DNA from: Amycolatopsis acidiphila
GTDB lineage: Bacteria > Actinomycetota > Actinomycetes > Mycobacteriales > Pseudonocardiaceae
Length of the DNA stretch: 64,000 bases
Assembly (NCBI RefSeq): GCF_021391495.1
Contig: NZ_CP090063.1
Coordinates: 1-64,000, forward strand
Direction: 5' to 3'
Position 1 is the first letter of the stretch. Each line of letters begins with the position of its first letter. Under the pieces are notes generated by a model. It was not told the DNA's origin. It saw only the letters and a program-made list of their open reading frames with translations, and made no database searches. A program made the translations under genes and the position numbers. Below, piece after piece: positions 13,580 through 21,248 of this stretch.

Positions 13580-13623
13580 CACTCGCATCGTGGTTCTCGA
13601 TCTCCTTTCCGTAGGATCACCCC

Positions 13624-14130
13624 GTGACCTGGACCGCCCCTGAGACCGAGTTCGCCGGCGGATCGACCGCGGCGGACGAACGCACGATGCTGGCGGGGTA
13701 TCTCGCCTGGCATCGCAGCGTCCTGCTCCAGAAGTGCGCGGGCCTGACAGGCGAGCAGCTCGCCCAGCGCACCGTGCCGCCGTCGACGTTGTCCCTGCTC
13801 GGGCTGATCCGCCATATGGCCAAGGTCGAGCGCATCTGGTTCCGCGAGCGGTTCGCAGGCGAACCGGTGGAACGGCTGCACCCCGGCACCGACGTCGACT
13901 TCGACGAGCTCGACCCGTCGAGGGCGCGCGAGGAATACGAGCGGCTGGTCGAGGAGGTCCGCCTCGCGGACAAGATCCTCGCGGACGCCTCGCTGGAGGA
14001 CACCTTCACCCACAACGGCGAGGTGTTCTCGGTGCGTTTCCTCCACCTGCACATGCTCCAGGAGTACGCCCGGCACAACGGCCACGCCGACCTGCTGCGC
14101 GAGCGCACCGACGGAGCCACCGGAGCTTGA
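13624..14130 (+). CDS. DinB-superfamily protein (DUF664)
   Basis: A 168-residue four-helix-bundle protein. Recognisable DUF664 parts are LLGLIRHMAKVERIWFRERF near 60-78 and the C-terminal MLQEYARHNGHADLLRE. The conserved histidines could bind a metal, as in DinB/YfiT and thiol-dependent S-transferases. Many actinobacterial members use mycothiol or bacillithiol-like thiols; that is family knowledge and is not demonstrated here. The GTG start has AGGA upstream. Its TGA stop overlaps the TTG of the next gene. Confidence 0.8.
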   Translation: MTWTAPETEFAGGSTAADERTMLAGYLAWHRSVLLQKCAGLTGEQLAQRTVPPSTLSLLGLIRHMAKVERIWFRERFAGEPVERLHPGTDVDFDELDPSRAREEYERLVEEVRLADKILADASLEDTFTHNGEVFSVRFLHLHMLQEYARHNGHADLLRERTDGATGA

Positions 14131-14981
14131 GCAAACGCCGCAGGCAGCACGCTCCGATGCCCGGCGAGTACCCGGTGCGCTTCGGCACCGCGGAACTGCT
14201 CGCCGACGCCGACCATCCCGGCGGCTGGCAGCTGAGCGTCGACGGAACCCCACAGTCCTATGTGGACCTGGACGACCCGACGCATCTCGAGTTCGAGTAC
14301 GTGCGGCGCATGGGCGACGTGATCGACTGTTTCGGCGCCGGCCGGGAACCATTGGTGGCACTGCATCTCGGCGGCGCCGGCTGCACCCTTCCGCGCTACA
14401 TCGCGGCCACCCGCCCGGGTTCGCGGCAACTGGTGTTCGATGCCGACGGACCGCTCATCGAACTCGTGCGGGAGCAGCTCGACCTGCGCAGCGTGCCGCA
14501 GCTACGCGTGCGGATCTCCGACGGTCGCGCCGGTCTCGCCACCCGGCACGACGACAGCGCGGACCTCGTGATCACGGACGTTTTCAAACAGGCCAGCATG
14601 TCCAGCGACGTCGCGACCCTCGAGTTCACCACCGATGTCGCGCGGGTGCTGCGTCCGCCCGGCAGCTACCTCCTCAACGTCGCCGACGGGCCGGGTCTCT
14701 TGTTCACGCGCCGCGTCGTCGCCACCCTCGCCGCGGTCTTTCCGCACGTGCTCCTGCTCGCCGAGCCGGGGGTGCTGCGCGGCCGCCGTTTCGGCAACGT
14801 CGTGCTTGCCGCTTCGGCCGTCGAGCTGCCCGCCCAGGCCGTCACCGGACGTGCCGCATCCGCCGCGTTCCCGGCGCGCTGCCTGGCCGGTGACGACCTG
14901 AAATCCTTCTACGGCAAGGCAAAACCCCTCACCGACGCCGATCGGGTGAGCGCGCCGCTGCCCCCGCCGAACGCTTTCTAG
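14127..14981 (+). CDS. Spermidine-synthase-like methyltransferase-fold protein
   Basis: A 284-residue protein of the polyamine-aminopropyltransferase-like Rossmann fold. Visible are ALHLGGAGCTLPRYI (motif I-like), LVFDADGPLIELVREQL after it, and ADLVITDVFKQAS as the post-I acidic motif. Actinobacterial proteins of this kind are annotated as fused or spermidine-synthase-like; the true substrate is uncertain. I used TTG 14127, which overlaps the previous TGA (TTGA) and suggests coupling. ATG at 14157 (MPGEYPVRFG) is an equally possible start. It ends 4 bases into the convergent dehydratase gene. Confidence 0.7.
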   Translation: MSKRRRQHAPMPGEYPVRFGTAELLADADHPGGWQLSVDGTPQSYVDLDDPTHLEFEYVRRMGDVIDCFGAGREPLVALHLGGAGCTLPRYIAATRPGSRQLVFDADGPLIELVREQLDLRSVPQLRVRISDGRAGLATRHDDSADLVITDVFKQASMSSDVATLEFTTDVARVLRPPGSYLLNVADGPGLLFTRRVVATLAAVFPHVLLLAEPGVLRGRRFGNVVLAASAVELPAQAVTGRAASAAFPARCLAGDDLKSFYGKAKPLTDADRVSAPLPPPNAF

Positions 14982-15925
14982 CCCAGCAGTTCGCGGAAAC
15001 GGTCCGCCGAGACGTTGCCGCCCGAAATGATGAGACCGACGCGCTTGCCGGGCGCCCGCACCCGGCCGGTCAGCAACGCGGCGGCGACCGTGGCCCCGCT
15101 CGGCTCGACGACCAGCTTCATCCGGTCGAACAGGAACCGCATGGCGTCGCGGATCTCGTCGTCGGTCACGGTCACGACCTCGGAGACCAGCTTGTGGTTG
15201 ATCGCGAACGTCTGCTCGCCCGGCTCGTTCACCGCGAGGCCATCGGCGATCGTGCGCGGGACGTCGATGCGCACCCGACGGCCCTCCGCGAACGAGCGCT
15301 GGTGGTCGTTGCCCGCGGCGGGCTCCACGCCGATGATCTGGACGTCCGGGTGCAACGAGCTGGCCGCGACCGCCGTGCCAGCCATCAGCCCGCCGCCACC
15401 GAGGGGCGCCAGCAGCACGTCCACCGGCCCCGCCTCCTCCAGGAACTCGAGCGCAGCGGTGCCCTGCCCGGCCATGATGTCCGGGTGTTCGTACGGCGGG
15501 ATGTTCGAATATCCGTACTGCGCGGCGAGTTCCGCCGCGAGCGCCGTCCGGTCCGCGGTGTAGCGGTCGAACCGGCGGACCTCCGCGCCGTAGCCGATTA
15601 CGGCGTCCACTTTGGACTGCGGAGCGTCCTCGGGCATCAGGATGGTCGCCTTGGTGCCCAGCAGCGAGGCGGCGAGCGCCACCGCCTGCGCGTGGTTGCC
15701 CGAGGAGTACGTGCACACCCCGCGCCCCAGCTGCTCGCCGGACAGCTGCGACAGCGCGTTGTACGCGCCACGGAACTTGAACGCGCCCGTGCGCTGGAAG
15801 TTCTCGCACTTGAGCAGCACCTGGGCGCCGACCCGGGAGTCGAGCGTGTGGGAGGTGACGATCGGCGTCCGGTGCGCCTTTCCGGCGAGCCGACCGGCCG
15901 CCGCGCGGATGTCCTCGAGATTCAC
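14978..15925 (-). CDS. Threonine/serine dehydratase-type PLP enzyme
   Basis: A 315-residue fold-type II PLP enzyme. The PLP lysine is in GAFKFRGAYNAL (about K50), the phosphate-binding loop is PLGGGGLMAG, and the asparagine loop is SSGNHAQAV. It lacks a C-terminal ACT regulatory domain, so it resembles catabolic threonine ammonia-lyases and serine racemase-like enzymes that form 2-oxo acids and ammonia. The GTG start has no visible ribosome site, and the sequence immediately upstream is a tandem operator-like repeat (15927-15961), so the transcript may be leaderless. A second, more distant dehydratase is at 34497-35393. Confidence 0.85.
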   Translation of the reverse strand: MNLEDIRAAAGRLAGKAHRTPIVTSHTLDSRVGAQVLLKCENFQRTGAFKFRGAYNALSQLSGEQLGRGVCTYSSGNHAQAVALAASLLGTKATILMPEDAPQSKVDAVIGYGAEVRRFDRYTADRTALAAELAAQYGYSNIPPYEHPDIMAGQGTAALEFLEEAGPVDVLLAPLGGGGLMAGTAVAASSLHPDVQIIGVEPAAGNDHQRSFAEGRRVRIDVPRTIADGLAVNEPGEQTFAINHKLVSEVVTVTDDEIRDAMRFLFDRMKLVVEPSGATVAAALLTGRVRAPGKRVGLIISGGNVSADRFRELLG

Positions 15926-15926
15926 T

Positions 15927-15961
15927 CAGACAGTATGTCGAATACCCAGACTGTTTGTCGA
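15927..15961. promoter_or_regulatory. Tandem 15-bp repeats, operator-like
   Basis: CAGACAGTATGTCGA (15927-15941) and CAGACTGTTTGTCGA (15947-15961) are near-identical direct repeats with 13 of 15 matches and a 20-base period. Each also has GAC/GTC dyad symmetry. They begin one base upstream of the dehydratase start codon and lie within the 54-bp gap to the divergent lipoprotein gene. They are probably two helically phased regulator sites. Confidence 0.55.
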
Positions 15962-15979
15962 CATGGTTACTGTCGGGGC

Positions 15980-16501
15980 ATGCGCCGACTCGTGCTCGCT
16001 CTCGCGACCGTCGCCGTGGTCGCGACCGGCTGCTCCCAGCAGTCCCCGGCACCTTCGCCCAGCACGCCGCCCGCGACCTCCACGGCCGCGCAGCCGCCGC
16101 CCGACCCGCAGCCGACCGGGCCCGGCCCGTGCCCGTACCTCGCGACCTCGTTCGTCGCCGACGCGAACGGCCAGCACGTGTCGAAGGTTCAGACCTCCGC
16201 GGACAAACCGCACCCGGCGTGCTTCTTCTACGCACTCACCGGAAAGCTGCAGCTGACCGTCCAGGTCTACGTCGGGGATGCGGCCGTCGCCAAGACGCTG
16301 GTGAACAAGGCGGCTCCACTGAACAGCAGTAATCCCGCCAGCAGCCCCGCCGGCTGGCAGGGCGGATACGAGCCGACGGACGCCGGCGCGGTGTACGCGG
16401 TGGGCAAGGGCGGCGCCGCGGTCGTGGTCAGCACGAACCAGAAGCAGACGGTCAAGGCGAGAACCGTTGCCGAGCAAACGATTTCGGCGCTCGGCCTGTA
16501 A
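15980..16501 (+). CDS. Secreted DUF2020-type lipoprotein
   Basis: A 173-residue predicted lipoprotein. The signal peptide MRRLVLALATVAVVATGC ends in a lipobox cysteine (about C18), followed by a Pro/Ser/Thr-rich spacer to about 48. The globular domain begins PCPYLATSFVADANGQ and keeps the cysteine pair in PCPYL and HPACFFYAL, which fits the DUF2020 actinobacterial family. It should sit on the outer face of the membrane. No activity is known. The ATG at 15980 is chosen because the open sequence upstream has no signal peptide. Confidence 0.75.
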   Translation: MRRLVLALATVAVVATGCSQQSPAPSPSTPPATSTAAQPPPDPQPTGPGPCPYLATSFVADANGQHVSKVQTSADKPHPACFFYALTGKLQLTVQVYVGDAAVAKTLVNKAAPLNSSNPASSPAGWQGGYEPTDAGAVYAVGKGGAAVVVSTNQKQTVKARTVAEQTISALGL

Positions 16502-16636
16502 ACCCCGGGTGCTGAAGGCGCAAGTCGATCTTGTACTACGCTGACCCCCACCTGTGGCCGGGGAGGACCAGCCGCCATCGGCGCGCAACGGGCCGCAGCT
16601 ATCCGTGTACCTCGAAGTGAAGAAGGACATACACCC

Positions 16637-17089
16637 GTGGCTGACACCCTCAAGGAAATCCTGCTCGACTCCAGCAGGCGTCCGGCCGTCGTGGCGGACC
16701 TGGAGACCCTCGTCGACGCTGAGGTCTCGGACAAGGGCGGCGTTTCCGGTGCCGTCATCAAGACCGGTTTCGCCGCGGTCAAGAAGATCAAGCCGGGCAT
16801 CATCGGCTCCGCGGTCGACAGCCTCCTGGACGAGTTCACCGGTACCCTCGAGCCGTTCTACGCGGACTTCAAGGGCCAGGGCGGCGGCGACTTCGGCGCC
16901 TACCTGTCGGGTCGCGGCGACGCGGCTGCCGACGCACTGCTCGGCGTGACCGACGCCCGCGCGGAGAAGAGCAGCCGGGACAGCATCAAGAAGGTCTACT
17001 CGAAGCTGCGTCCGAACGGCAAGAAGAACGTCGAGGAAGCGCTTCCCCGGCTGGGCCAGCTGATCGACAAGCACGCCGCCACCGCCTGA
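16637..17089 (+). CDS. DUF6918 family protein
   Basis: A 150-residue soluble protein starting GTG (MADTLKEILLDSSRRPAVVA). It is mostly helical with Lys-rich positions, and lacks a signal or membrane segment. The conserved tail KKVYSKLRPNGKKNVEEALP matches the actinobacterial DUF6918 family as I recall it. An AAGAAGGA ribosome site precedes the GTG. It is monocistronic and ends at a strong hairpin (17105-17140). Function is unknown. Confidence 0.7.
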   Translation: MADTLKEILLDSSRRPAVVADLETLVDAEVSDKGGVSGAVIKTGFAAVKKIKPGIIGSAVDSLLDEFTGTLEPFYADFKGQGGGDFGAYLSGRGDAAADALLGVTDARAEKSSRDSIKKVYSKLRPNGKKNVEEALPRLGQLIDKHAATA

Positions 17090-17104
17090 GTGGCAGACAA
17101 ACCG

Positions 17105-17140
17105 TGAGGCCGTCTCCGGGACTTCCCGGAGACGGCCTCA
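17105..17140. terminator. Bidirectional hairpin terminator
   Basis: A 17-bp perfect stem (TGAGGCCGTCTCCGGGA and its complement) with a 2-base loop lies between two converging genes, ending at 17089 and 17151. It probably ends both transcripts. Confidence 0.75.
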
Positions 17141-17150
17141 TCGGTTCGCA

Positions 17151-17780
17151 CTAGCTCTTCTTCTGTGCCGGAGACGGCGCCGAGGCCTGGCCGTTCGTGG
17201 CCGGCTTCGGGTCCGCCGGGGTCGGCGTCGCACGCGGCGGCTCGGTCGCCACCGGCGGCTCCTGCTTGGGCCGCAGCGCGTAGGCGGCACCAGCCGCCAC
17301 CAGCCCGATCCCCAGCAGCCACGGCCAGCGGCGACGCTTGCGCTCGCCCTTCGCGGCGGTCCTGGCTTCGATGACCGCGGCCTTGAACTCCTTCTTCGCG
17401 GCCTTGAAGTCGCGCTTGCCCTTGCGCTTCGAGTCGCCGGCCGCCTTCGCGGCCTTGATGGCGGCCTTGCGGGCCTTCCGGCCCGGCGCACGCATCTCGG
17501 CGAGCCGCGCGGCCGCCTCCTTGCGCGCTTCCGCGCTGGCCTTCGCGAGCTCCTTGCGCGTCTGCCCCGACTTCTTGGCAAGCTCCTTGCGAGCCTTGCG
17601 GCCCCGCTTCGCAGCCTCCTTGCGAACCTCTTCGGTGTTCTCGGCGAGCAGTTGCTCGGCCGCCTGCGCGGCGCGCGCGGTCGCTCCTGCGCCCACCTTG
17701 CCGGCCTCGACGGCACGGTCACGCAGGCCCAGCAAGCCGGTCTTGACCGACTCACCGACCGAGTCTGCGGCTCGGGTCAT
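17151..17780 (-). CDS. Lys/Ala-rich membrane-anchored protein
   Basis: A 209-residue protein that I do not assign to a named family. Residues about 25-145 are Lys/Ala/Arg/Glu-rich helical repeats with many RKE and KAAK blocks, similar in composition to histone H1-like tails. One membrane segment follows (WPWLLGIGLVAAGAAYAL, about 149-166), then a Pro/Ala/Thr-rich tail. The ATG at 17780 has GAGGTGAAGG upstream, so the GTG 3 codons earlier is less likely. The basic region could bind nucleic acid or anionic lipid; that is inference. Confidence 0.65.
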   Translation of the reverse strand: MTRAADSVGESVKTGLLGLRDRAVEAGKVGAGATARAAQAAEQLLAENTEEVRKEAAKRGRKARKELAKKSGQTRKELAKASAEARKEAAARLAEMRAPGRKARKAAIKAAKAAGDSKRKGKRDFKAAKKEFKAAVIEARTAAKGERKRRRWPWLLGIGLVAAGAAYALRPKQEPPVATEPPRATPTPADPKPATNGQASAPSPAQKKS

Positions 17781-17869
17781 GGCCTTCACCTCGTCAATCG
17801 TTGGGTTTACCGTTGTTTCCCTGTTATCTATCCTGCCCGTTTCCGCCGGATCCCGCTGCGGATGGCACG

Positions 17870-18424
17870 ATGAGGCGCGTGACTGAGAGCAATGAATCCC
17901 TCGTTGGTGCGAAGGTCAAGGCCGTGCTGCACACCAACCAAGGCGACATCCGGCTGAACCTCTTTCCTGATCACGCGCCCAAGACCGTGGCGAACTTCGT
18001 GGGCCTCGCCGAAGGGACGAAAGATTACACCCAGCCCAACGCCAAGGGCGAGAAGTCTGGTCCGTTCTACGACGGCTCGATCTTCCACCGCGTCATCTCC
18101 GGTTTCATGCTGCAGGGCGGCGACCCGACCGGCACCGGACGGGGCGGCCCGGGCTACCGCTTCGGTGATGAGTTCCACCCCGAGCTGCAGTTCAATCGTC
18201 CGTACCTGCTCGCGATGGCGAACGCGGGGCCGGGCACGAACGGCTCGCAGTTCTTCATCACCGTCGCGCCGACCACCCACCTCAACTTCAAGCACACGAT
18301 CTTCGGCGAGGTCGCGGACCAGGACTCGCAGAACGTCGTCGACACGATCGCCAACACGGCGACCGGGGTGGCCGACCGGCCGCTCTCCGATGTCGTGATC
18401 GAGAAGGTCGACATCGAGCGCTGA
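17870..18424 (+). CDS. ppiA: Peptidyl-prolyl cis-trans isomerase, cyclophilin type
   Basis: A 184-residue cyclophilin that catalyses proline isomerisation in the cytoplasm. Family motifs are APKTVANFVGLAEG, FYDGSIFHRVISGFMLQGGD (the active-site arginine is in FHRV), GPGTNGSQFFITV and HLNFKHTIFGEV. There is no signal peptide, as in mycobacterial PpiA. The start may be ATG 17870 or GTG 17879; a weak GAGG lies between them. Its place beside the rhomboid, PH-domain and crgA genes matches the mycobacterial order. Confidence 0.94.
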   Translation: MRRVTESNESLVGAKVKAVLHTNQGDIRLNLFPDHAPKTVANFVGLAEGTKDYTQPNAKGEKSGPFYDGSIFHRVISGFMLQGGDPTGTGRGGPGYRFGDEFHPELQFNRPYLLAMANAGPGTNGSQFFITVAPTTHLNFKHTIFGEVADQDSQNVVDTIANTATGVADRPLSDVVIEKVDIER

Positions 18425-18461
18425 CACCCGCGGGTATCTCGGAGGCTAGCCTGGAAGCACT

Positions 18462-19403
18462 GTGAACCAGCCTCCATCACCGCACACACCACCGGCGGCG
18501 CTACCTGGCTGCTGGTGGCATCCCAGCCGACAGACCGGGCTGAGCTGCACCCGTTGTGGCCGGCCTGCCTGCCCGGACTGCCTGCGTGAGGCAGCTGTGG
18601 GCGCACAGTGCATCGACTGTGTGCAGGCCGGTCGCCGGCAGGGCGCCGGCAGGCGGCAGGACCGCCCGACGGGGTCCGGTGCGCGCACGATCGCCGGCGC
18701 GCGGCTGTCCAACCGCCTGGTGGCCACCCCGGCCCTCATCGCGCTCAACGTGCTGGTCTACGCGATCACCGCGGTCGAGGCCAGGGACCCGATGAACAAC
18801 CAGATCTCGGAACTGTTCCGTGCCTGGGTGCTGTGGCCGCTGGGCATCGCCGGCGGCGAGTGGTGGCGCCTGTTCACCGCCGGCTTCCTGCACTACGGGC
18901 CCATCCACCTCGCGGTGAACATGTTCTCGCTCTGGATCATCGGCCGCGAGATGGAGGTGCTGCTCGGCAAGGCCCGGTTCGTCGCCCTGTACGTGGTCTC
19001 GCTGCTGGGCGGCAGCGTGCTGGTCTACATGTTCAGCGCCACGAACGGCCCGACAGCCGGCGCCTCGGGCGCGATCTACGGCCTGCTCGGCGGCGTCCTC
19101 GTCGCGGTGCTGCGGCTGAAGCTGAACCCGGCGCCCGCGATCGGCACCATCGTGCTGAACCTGATCATCACGGTCTCGTTGCCCAACATCTCGCTGTTCG
19201 GGCACCTCGGCGGCCTGGTCGTCGGGGCGGCGGGCACGGCGGCGATGGTCTACGCCCCGGCGAAGAACCGCGTGGCCTGGCAGGTGGGCGCCCTCGTCGT
19301 GCTGGTGGTGGCGCTGCTCGCGGTGTACGTCTACCGGGACTCGCTGCTGGCGAGCGTGGCGTGCAGTGGTTCCGGGGCCCAGCTGCGCTGCTCAGGGTCG
19401 TAA
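18462..19403 (+). CDS. Rhomboid family intramembrane serine protease with zinc-finger N-terminus
   Basis: A 313-residue membrane protease. The first 55 residues carry a B-box-like zinc finger (C17, H20, C29, C32, C37, C40, C50, C53). A basic linker follows, then about seven membrane helices. The catalytic serine is in GASGAIYGL (about S202) and the catalytic histidine in LFGHLGG (about H248). The ExWR motif (GGEWWRLFTAGF) is kept. It would cleave membrane substrates within the bilayer. GTG start at 18462. The 3' end overlaps the converging PH-domain gene by 12 bases. Confidence 0.92.
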   Translation: MNQPPSPHTPPAALPGCWWHPSRQTGLSCTRCGRPACPDCLREAAVGAQCIDCVQAGRRQGAGRRQDRPTGSGARTIAGARLSNRLVATPALIALNVLVYAITAVEARDPMNNQISELFRAWVLWPLGIAGGEWWRLFTAGFLHYGPIHLAVNMFSLWIIGREMEVLLGKARFVALYVVSLLGGSVLVYMFSATNGPTAGASGAIYGLLGGVLVAVLRLKLNPAPAIGTIVLNLIITVSLPNISLFGHLGGLVVGAAGTAAMVYAPAKNRVAWQVGALVVLVVALLAVYVYRDSLLASVACSGSGAQLRCSGS

Positions 19404-19796
19404 CGCGCTGAGGGTGTCCAGCACGTCCAGCGGATCGGCGCCGAGCTCGAGCCAGCCGAACACGAACAGCTGCTCGCCGGCGGAGATCTCCAGCGTCTTG
19501 CTGTCGCGTCCCATCCGTTTGGTGCTGCGCAGCGAGGTGTGCGCCTCCGGCCAGCTGAACCGCTGCTCGCCGTGCAGGGTCCGCACGCGCAGGCCGTCGA
19601 TGTCCGCCGTCAGCCGGGGCCGGACCAGCAGGCCGTGCGCGGACAGCACGGCGAGCACGACGGTGACGACGCCGAAGAACACCTCGCCGAGCTTGTCGTC
19701 GTAGAGGAAGACGCCGGCCAGTGCGACGAGCGCGCCGAGGAGCCCGACCGCGACGAGTGCGGGTCGGGGAGCCCAGCTCGCCGAGGAGTTATCCAC
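19392..19796 (-). CDS. PH-domain (bacterial pleckstrin-like) membrane protein
   Basis: About 134 residues. Two membrane segments (about 15-33 and 36-53) precede a bacterial PH-like domain (RLTADIDGLRVRTLHGEQRF to the C-terminus). The orthologous slot beside ppiA and crgA in mycobacteria holds a similar protein. The start is uncertain. I used GTG 19796 (MDNSSASWAPRP); a TTG at 19811 is also in frame. Neither has a clear ribosome site, and a DnaA-box 9-mer overlaps the GTG. The role is unknown; it is probably an envelope protein. Confidence 0.72.
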   Translation of the reverse strand: MDNSSASWAPRPALVAVGLLGALVALAGVFLYDDKLGEVFFGVVTVVLAVLSAHGLLVRPRLTADIDGLRVRTLHGEQRFSWPEAHTSLRSTKRMGRDSKTLEISAGEQLFVFGWLELGADPLDVLDTLSALRP

Positions 19797-19810
19797 AGGG
19801 GTTATCCACA
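19789..19810. promoter_or_regulatory. Pair of perfect DnaA boxes at the PH-domain gene start
   Basis: TTATCCACA occurs at 19789-19797 and again at 19802-19810, spaced 13 bases start to start on the plus strand. Both match the DnaA consensus fully. They cover the candidate start codons of the PH-domain gene and lie 72 bp from the 3' end of crgA. Confidence 0.6.
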
Positions 19811-19882
19811 ATGGGGATGAGTCACATCGGTGTAATTCGCTGTCAATCGGCCGTTCGGAGTATTCCGGTGAACTTCGTCGAC

Positions 19883-20149
19883 CTAGCGCCACTTCATCGT
19901 CATCAGCAGACCGGAGATCATGAGTGCGAAACCGATCGCGAAGTTCCAGTTGCCCAGATCGGCCATGAACCCGATCTTGTCGCCTGCGATGTAGTTGACC
20001 ACCAGCCAGACCAGTCCGACCAGCATGAGACCGAACATGACGATCTTGTAAATCGGGTGCGACGGCCCCGCGGCGCGCACCTTGACCGGCGTGCGCCGGT
20101 CGGTGGGCGGCGTGTACGCCGTCTTCTTGCGGACCTTGGACTTGGGCAT
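19883..20149 (-). CDS. crgA: Cell division protein CrgA
   Basis: An 88-residue two-pass membrane protein that in actinomycetes binds FtsZ, FtsI and other divisome parts and tunes septation. It has a basic N-terminus (MPKSKVRKKTAYTPP), helix 1 near 33-53 (IYKIVMFGLMLVGLVWLVV) and helix 2 near 66-84 with the family ending GLLMTMKWR. The ATG has GAGG upstream. It is divergent from the sortase gene; a 10-bp palindrome ACGTTAACGT lies between them at 20221-20230. Confidence 0.95.
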   Translation of the reverse strand: MPKSKVRKKTAYTPPTDRRTPVKVRAAGPSHPIYKIVMFGLMLVGLVWLVVNYIAGDKIGFMADLGNWNFAIGFALMISGLLMTMKWR

Positions 20150-20255
20150 CGGAACCTCGCGTACTTGGATGACTCGCCGGCGATGCGCGGCTCTTGGCGC
20201 GCAACCACCTCCAGCACCACACGTTAACGTAAGCGAGCACTCGAGAGGAGCGTGC

Positions 20256-21092
20256 GTGGCGATCCTGGAAGCACCGGCGCCGAAGACGCCGCGCGGGCGT
20301 GGCGCCAAGACCGTCCGGACGGTCGGTGAACTGCTGATCACGGCCGGTCTGGTCGTGTTGCTGTTCGTCGTCTACGAGCTCTACGTCACCGACCTCTTCT
20401 CGGCGCAGAAGCAGGCCAGCGCGGCCGCAGGTCTGGACCAGGACTGGTCGCAGGGCCGGGAGCTGCAGTCCGAACTGGTCGACGGCAAGGCGTTCGCGAA
20501 GCTCTACATCCCCGGCTTCGGCGCCGACTACCACTTCACCATCCAGGAGGGCACCGACGCGGCGGCGCTGGAAGTCGGCCCCGGGCACTACAAGGGCACC
20601 GCGCTGCCGGGCGAGCCCGGCGACTTCGCGGTCGCGGGGCACCGGGTCGGCAAGGGCGCCCCGTTCAACGACCTGGACCTGCTGAGCTCGTGTGATGCGA
20701 TCGTCGTCGAGACCCAGACCGACTTCTTCGTCTACCGGGTCCTGCCGCACGCGGACGAGATCGCGGGCTGGGCGACGGGCAAGGGCAAGCAGCCGCAGTG
20801 CGCGAAGGTGAGCACCCTGCGCACCGACGCCCCCGGCGGCGGCCCGTACGGGCAGACCGTCGGGCGCGAGGTGGTCAGCCCCAACCAGGGCGACGTCGTG
20901 GCGCCGGTGCCACACCAGCCGGCCGACGTGCTGCCGGCGGCGCAGCAGGTGGCGCTGCTCACGCTCACCACCTGCCACCCGCAGTTCTCGGACAAGCAGC
21001 GCCTGATCGTGCACGCGGTGCTGACCAACCAGTTCCCGAAGACGCCGGGCGCCACCTACGCCCAGCTGCTGCAGGCGATCGGGGAGGCGTAG
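20256..21092 (+). CDS. Class E sortase
   Basis: A 278-residue sortase. An N-terminal cytoplasmic tail is followed by one membrane segment (about 24-43). The catalytic triad is visible as H129 (AVAGHR), C240 (TLTTCHP) and R249 (KQRLIV). Class E enzymes attach LAXTG-type proteins to peptidoglycan on the outer face. GTG 20256 is preceded by GAGAGGAG. The next, 51-residue gene starts immediately at the stop codon. Neighbourhood with crgA and trpG is conserved in this family of organisms. Confidence 0.92.
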   Translation: MAILEAPAPKTPRGRGAKTVRTVGELLITAGLVVLLFVVYELYVTDLFSAQKQASAAAGLDQDWSQGRELQSELVDGKAFAKLYIPGFGADYHFTIQEGTDAAALEVGPGHYKGTALPGEPGDFAVAGHRVGKGAPFNDLDLLSSCDAIVVETQTDFFVYRVLPHADEIAGWATGKGKQPQCAKVSTLRTDAPGGGPYGQTVGREVVSPNQGDVVAPVPHQPADVLPAAQQVALLTLTTCHPQFSDKQRLIVHAVLTNQFPKTPGATYAQLLQAIGEA

Positions 21093-21248
21093 ATGTACGC
21101 GTGGATCTGGCGTCACCTGCCGGGACCGGCCGGTGCGAAGCTGCTGCTCGCGATCGTGCTGGTCCTGGCGGTGGTGGCGCTGCTGTTGTTCGTGGTCTTC
21201 CCCTGGCTGGACCCGATGCTGCCGTTCAACCAGGTGTCGGTCAACTAG
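21093..21248 (+). CDS. Small single-pass membrane protein downstream of sortase
   Basis: A 51-residue frame beginning ATG at 21093, directly after the sortase TAG. It reads MYAWIWRHLPGPAGAK, then a 20-residue hydrophobic helix, then FPWLDPMLPFNQVSVN. An aromatic N-terminus, one membrane helix and a tight junction to the sortase argue for a real, translationally coupled gene. It overlaps the convergent flavoprotein by 8 bases. Small proteins of this type follow class E sortases in other actinomycetes. It may assist the sortase; this is inference. Confidence 0.75.
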   Translation: MYAWIWRHLPGPAGAKLLLAIVLVLAVVALLLFVVFPWLDPMLPFNQVSVN

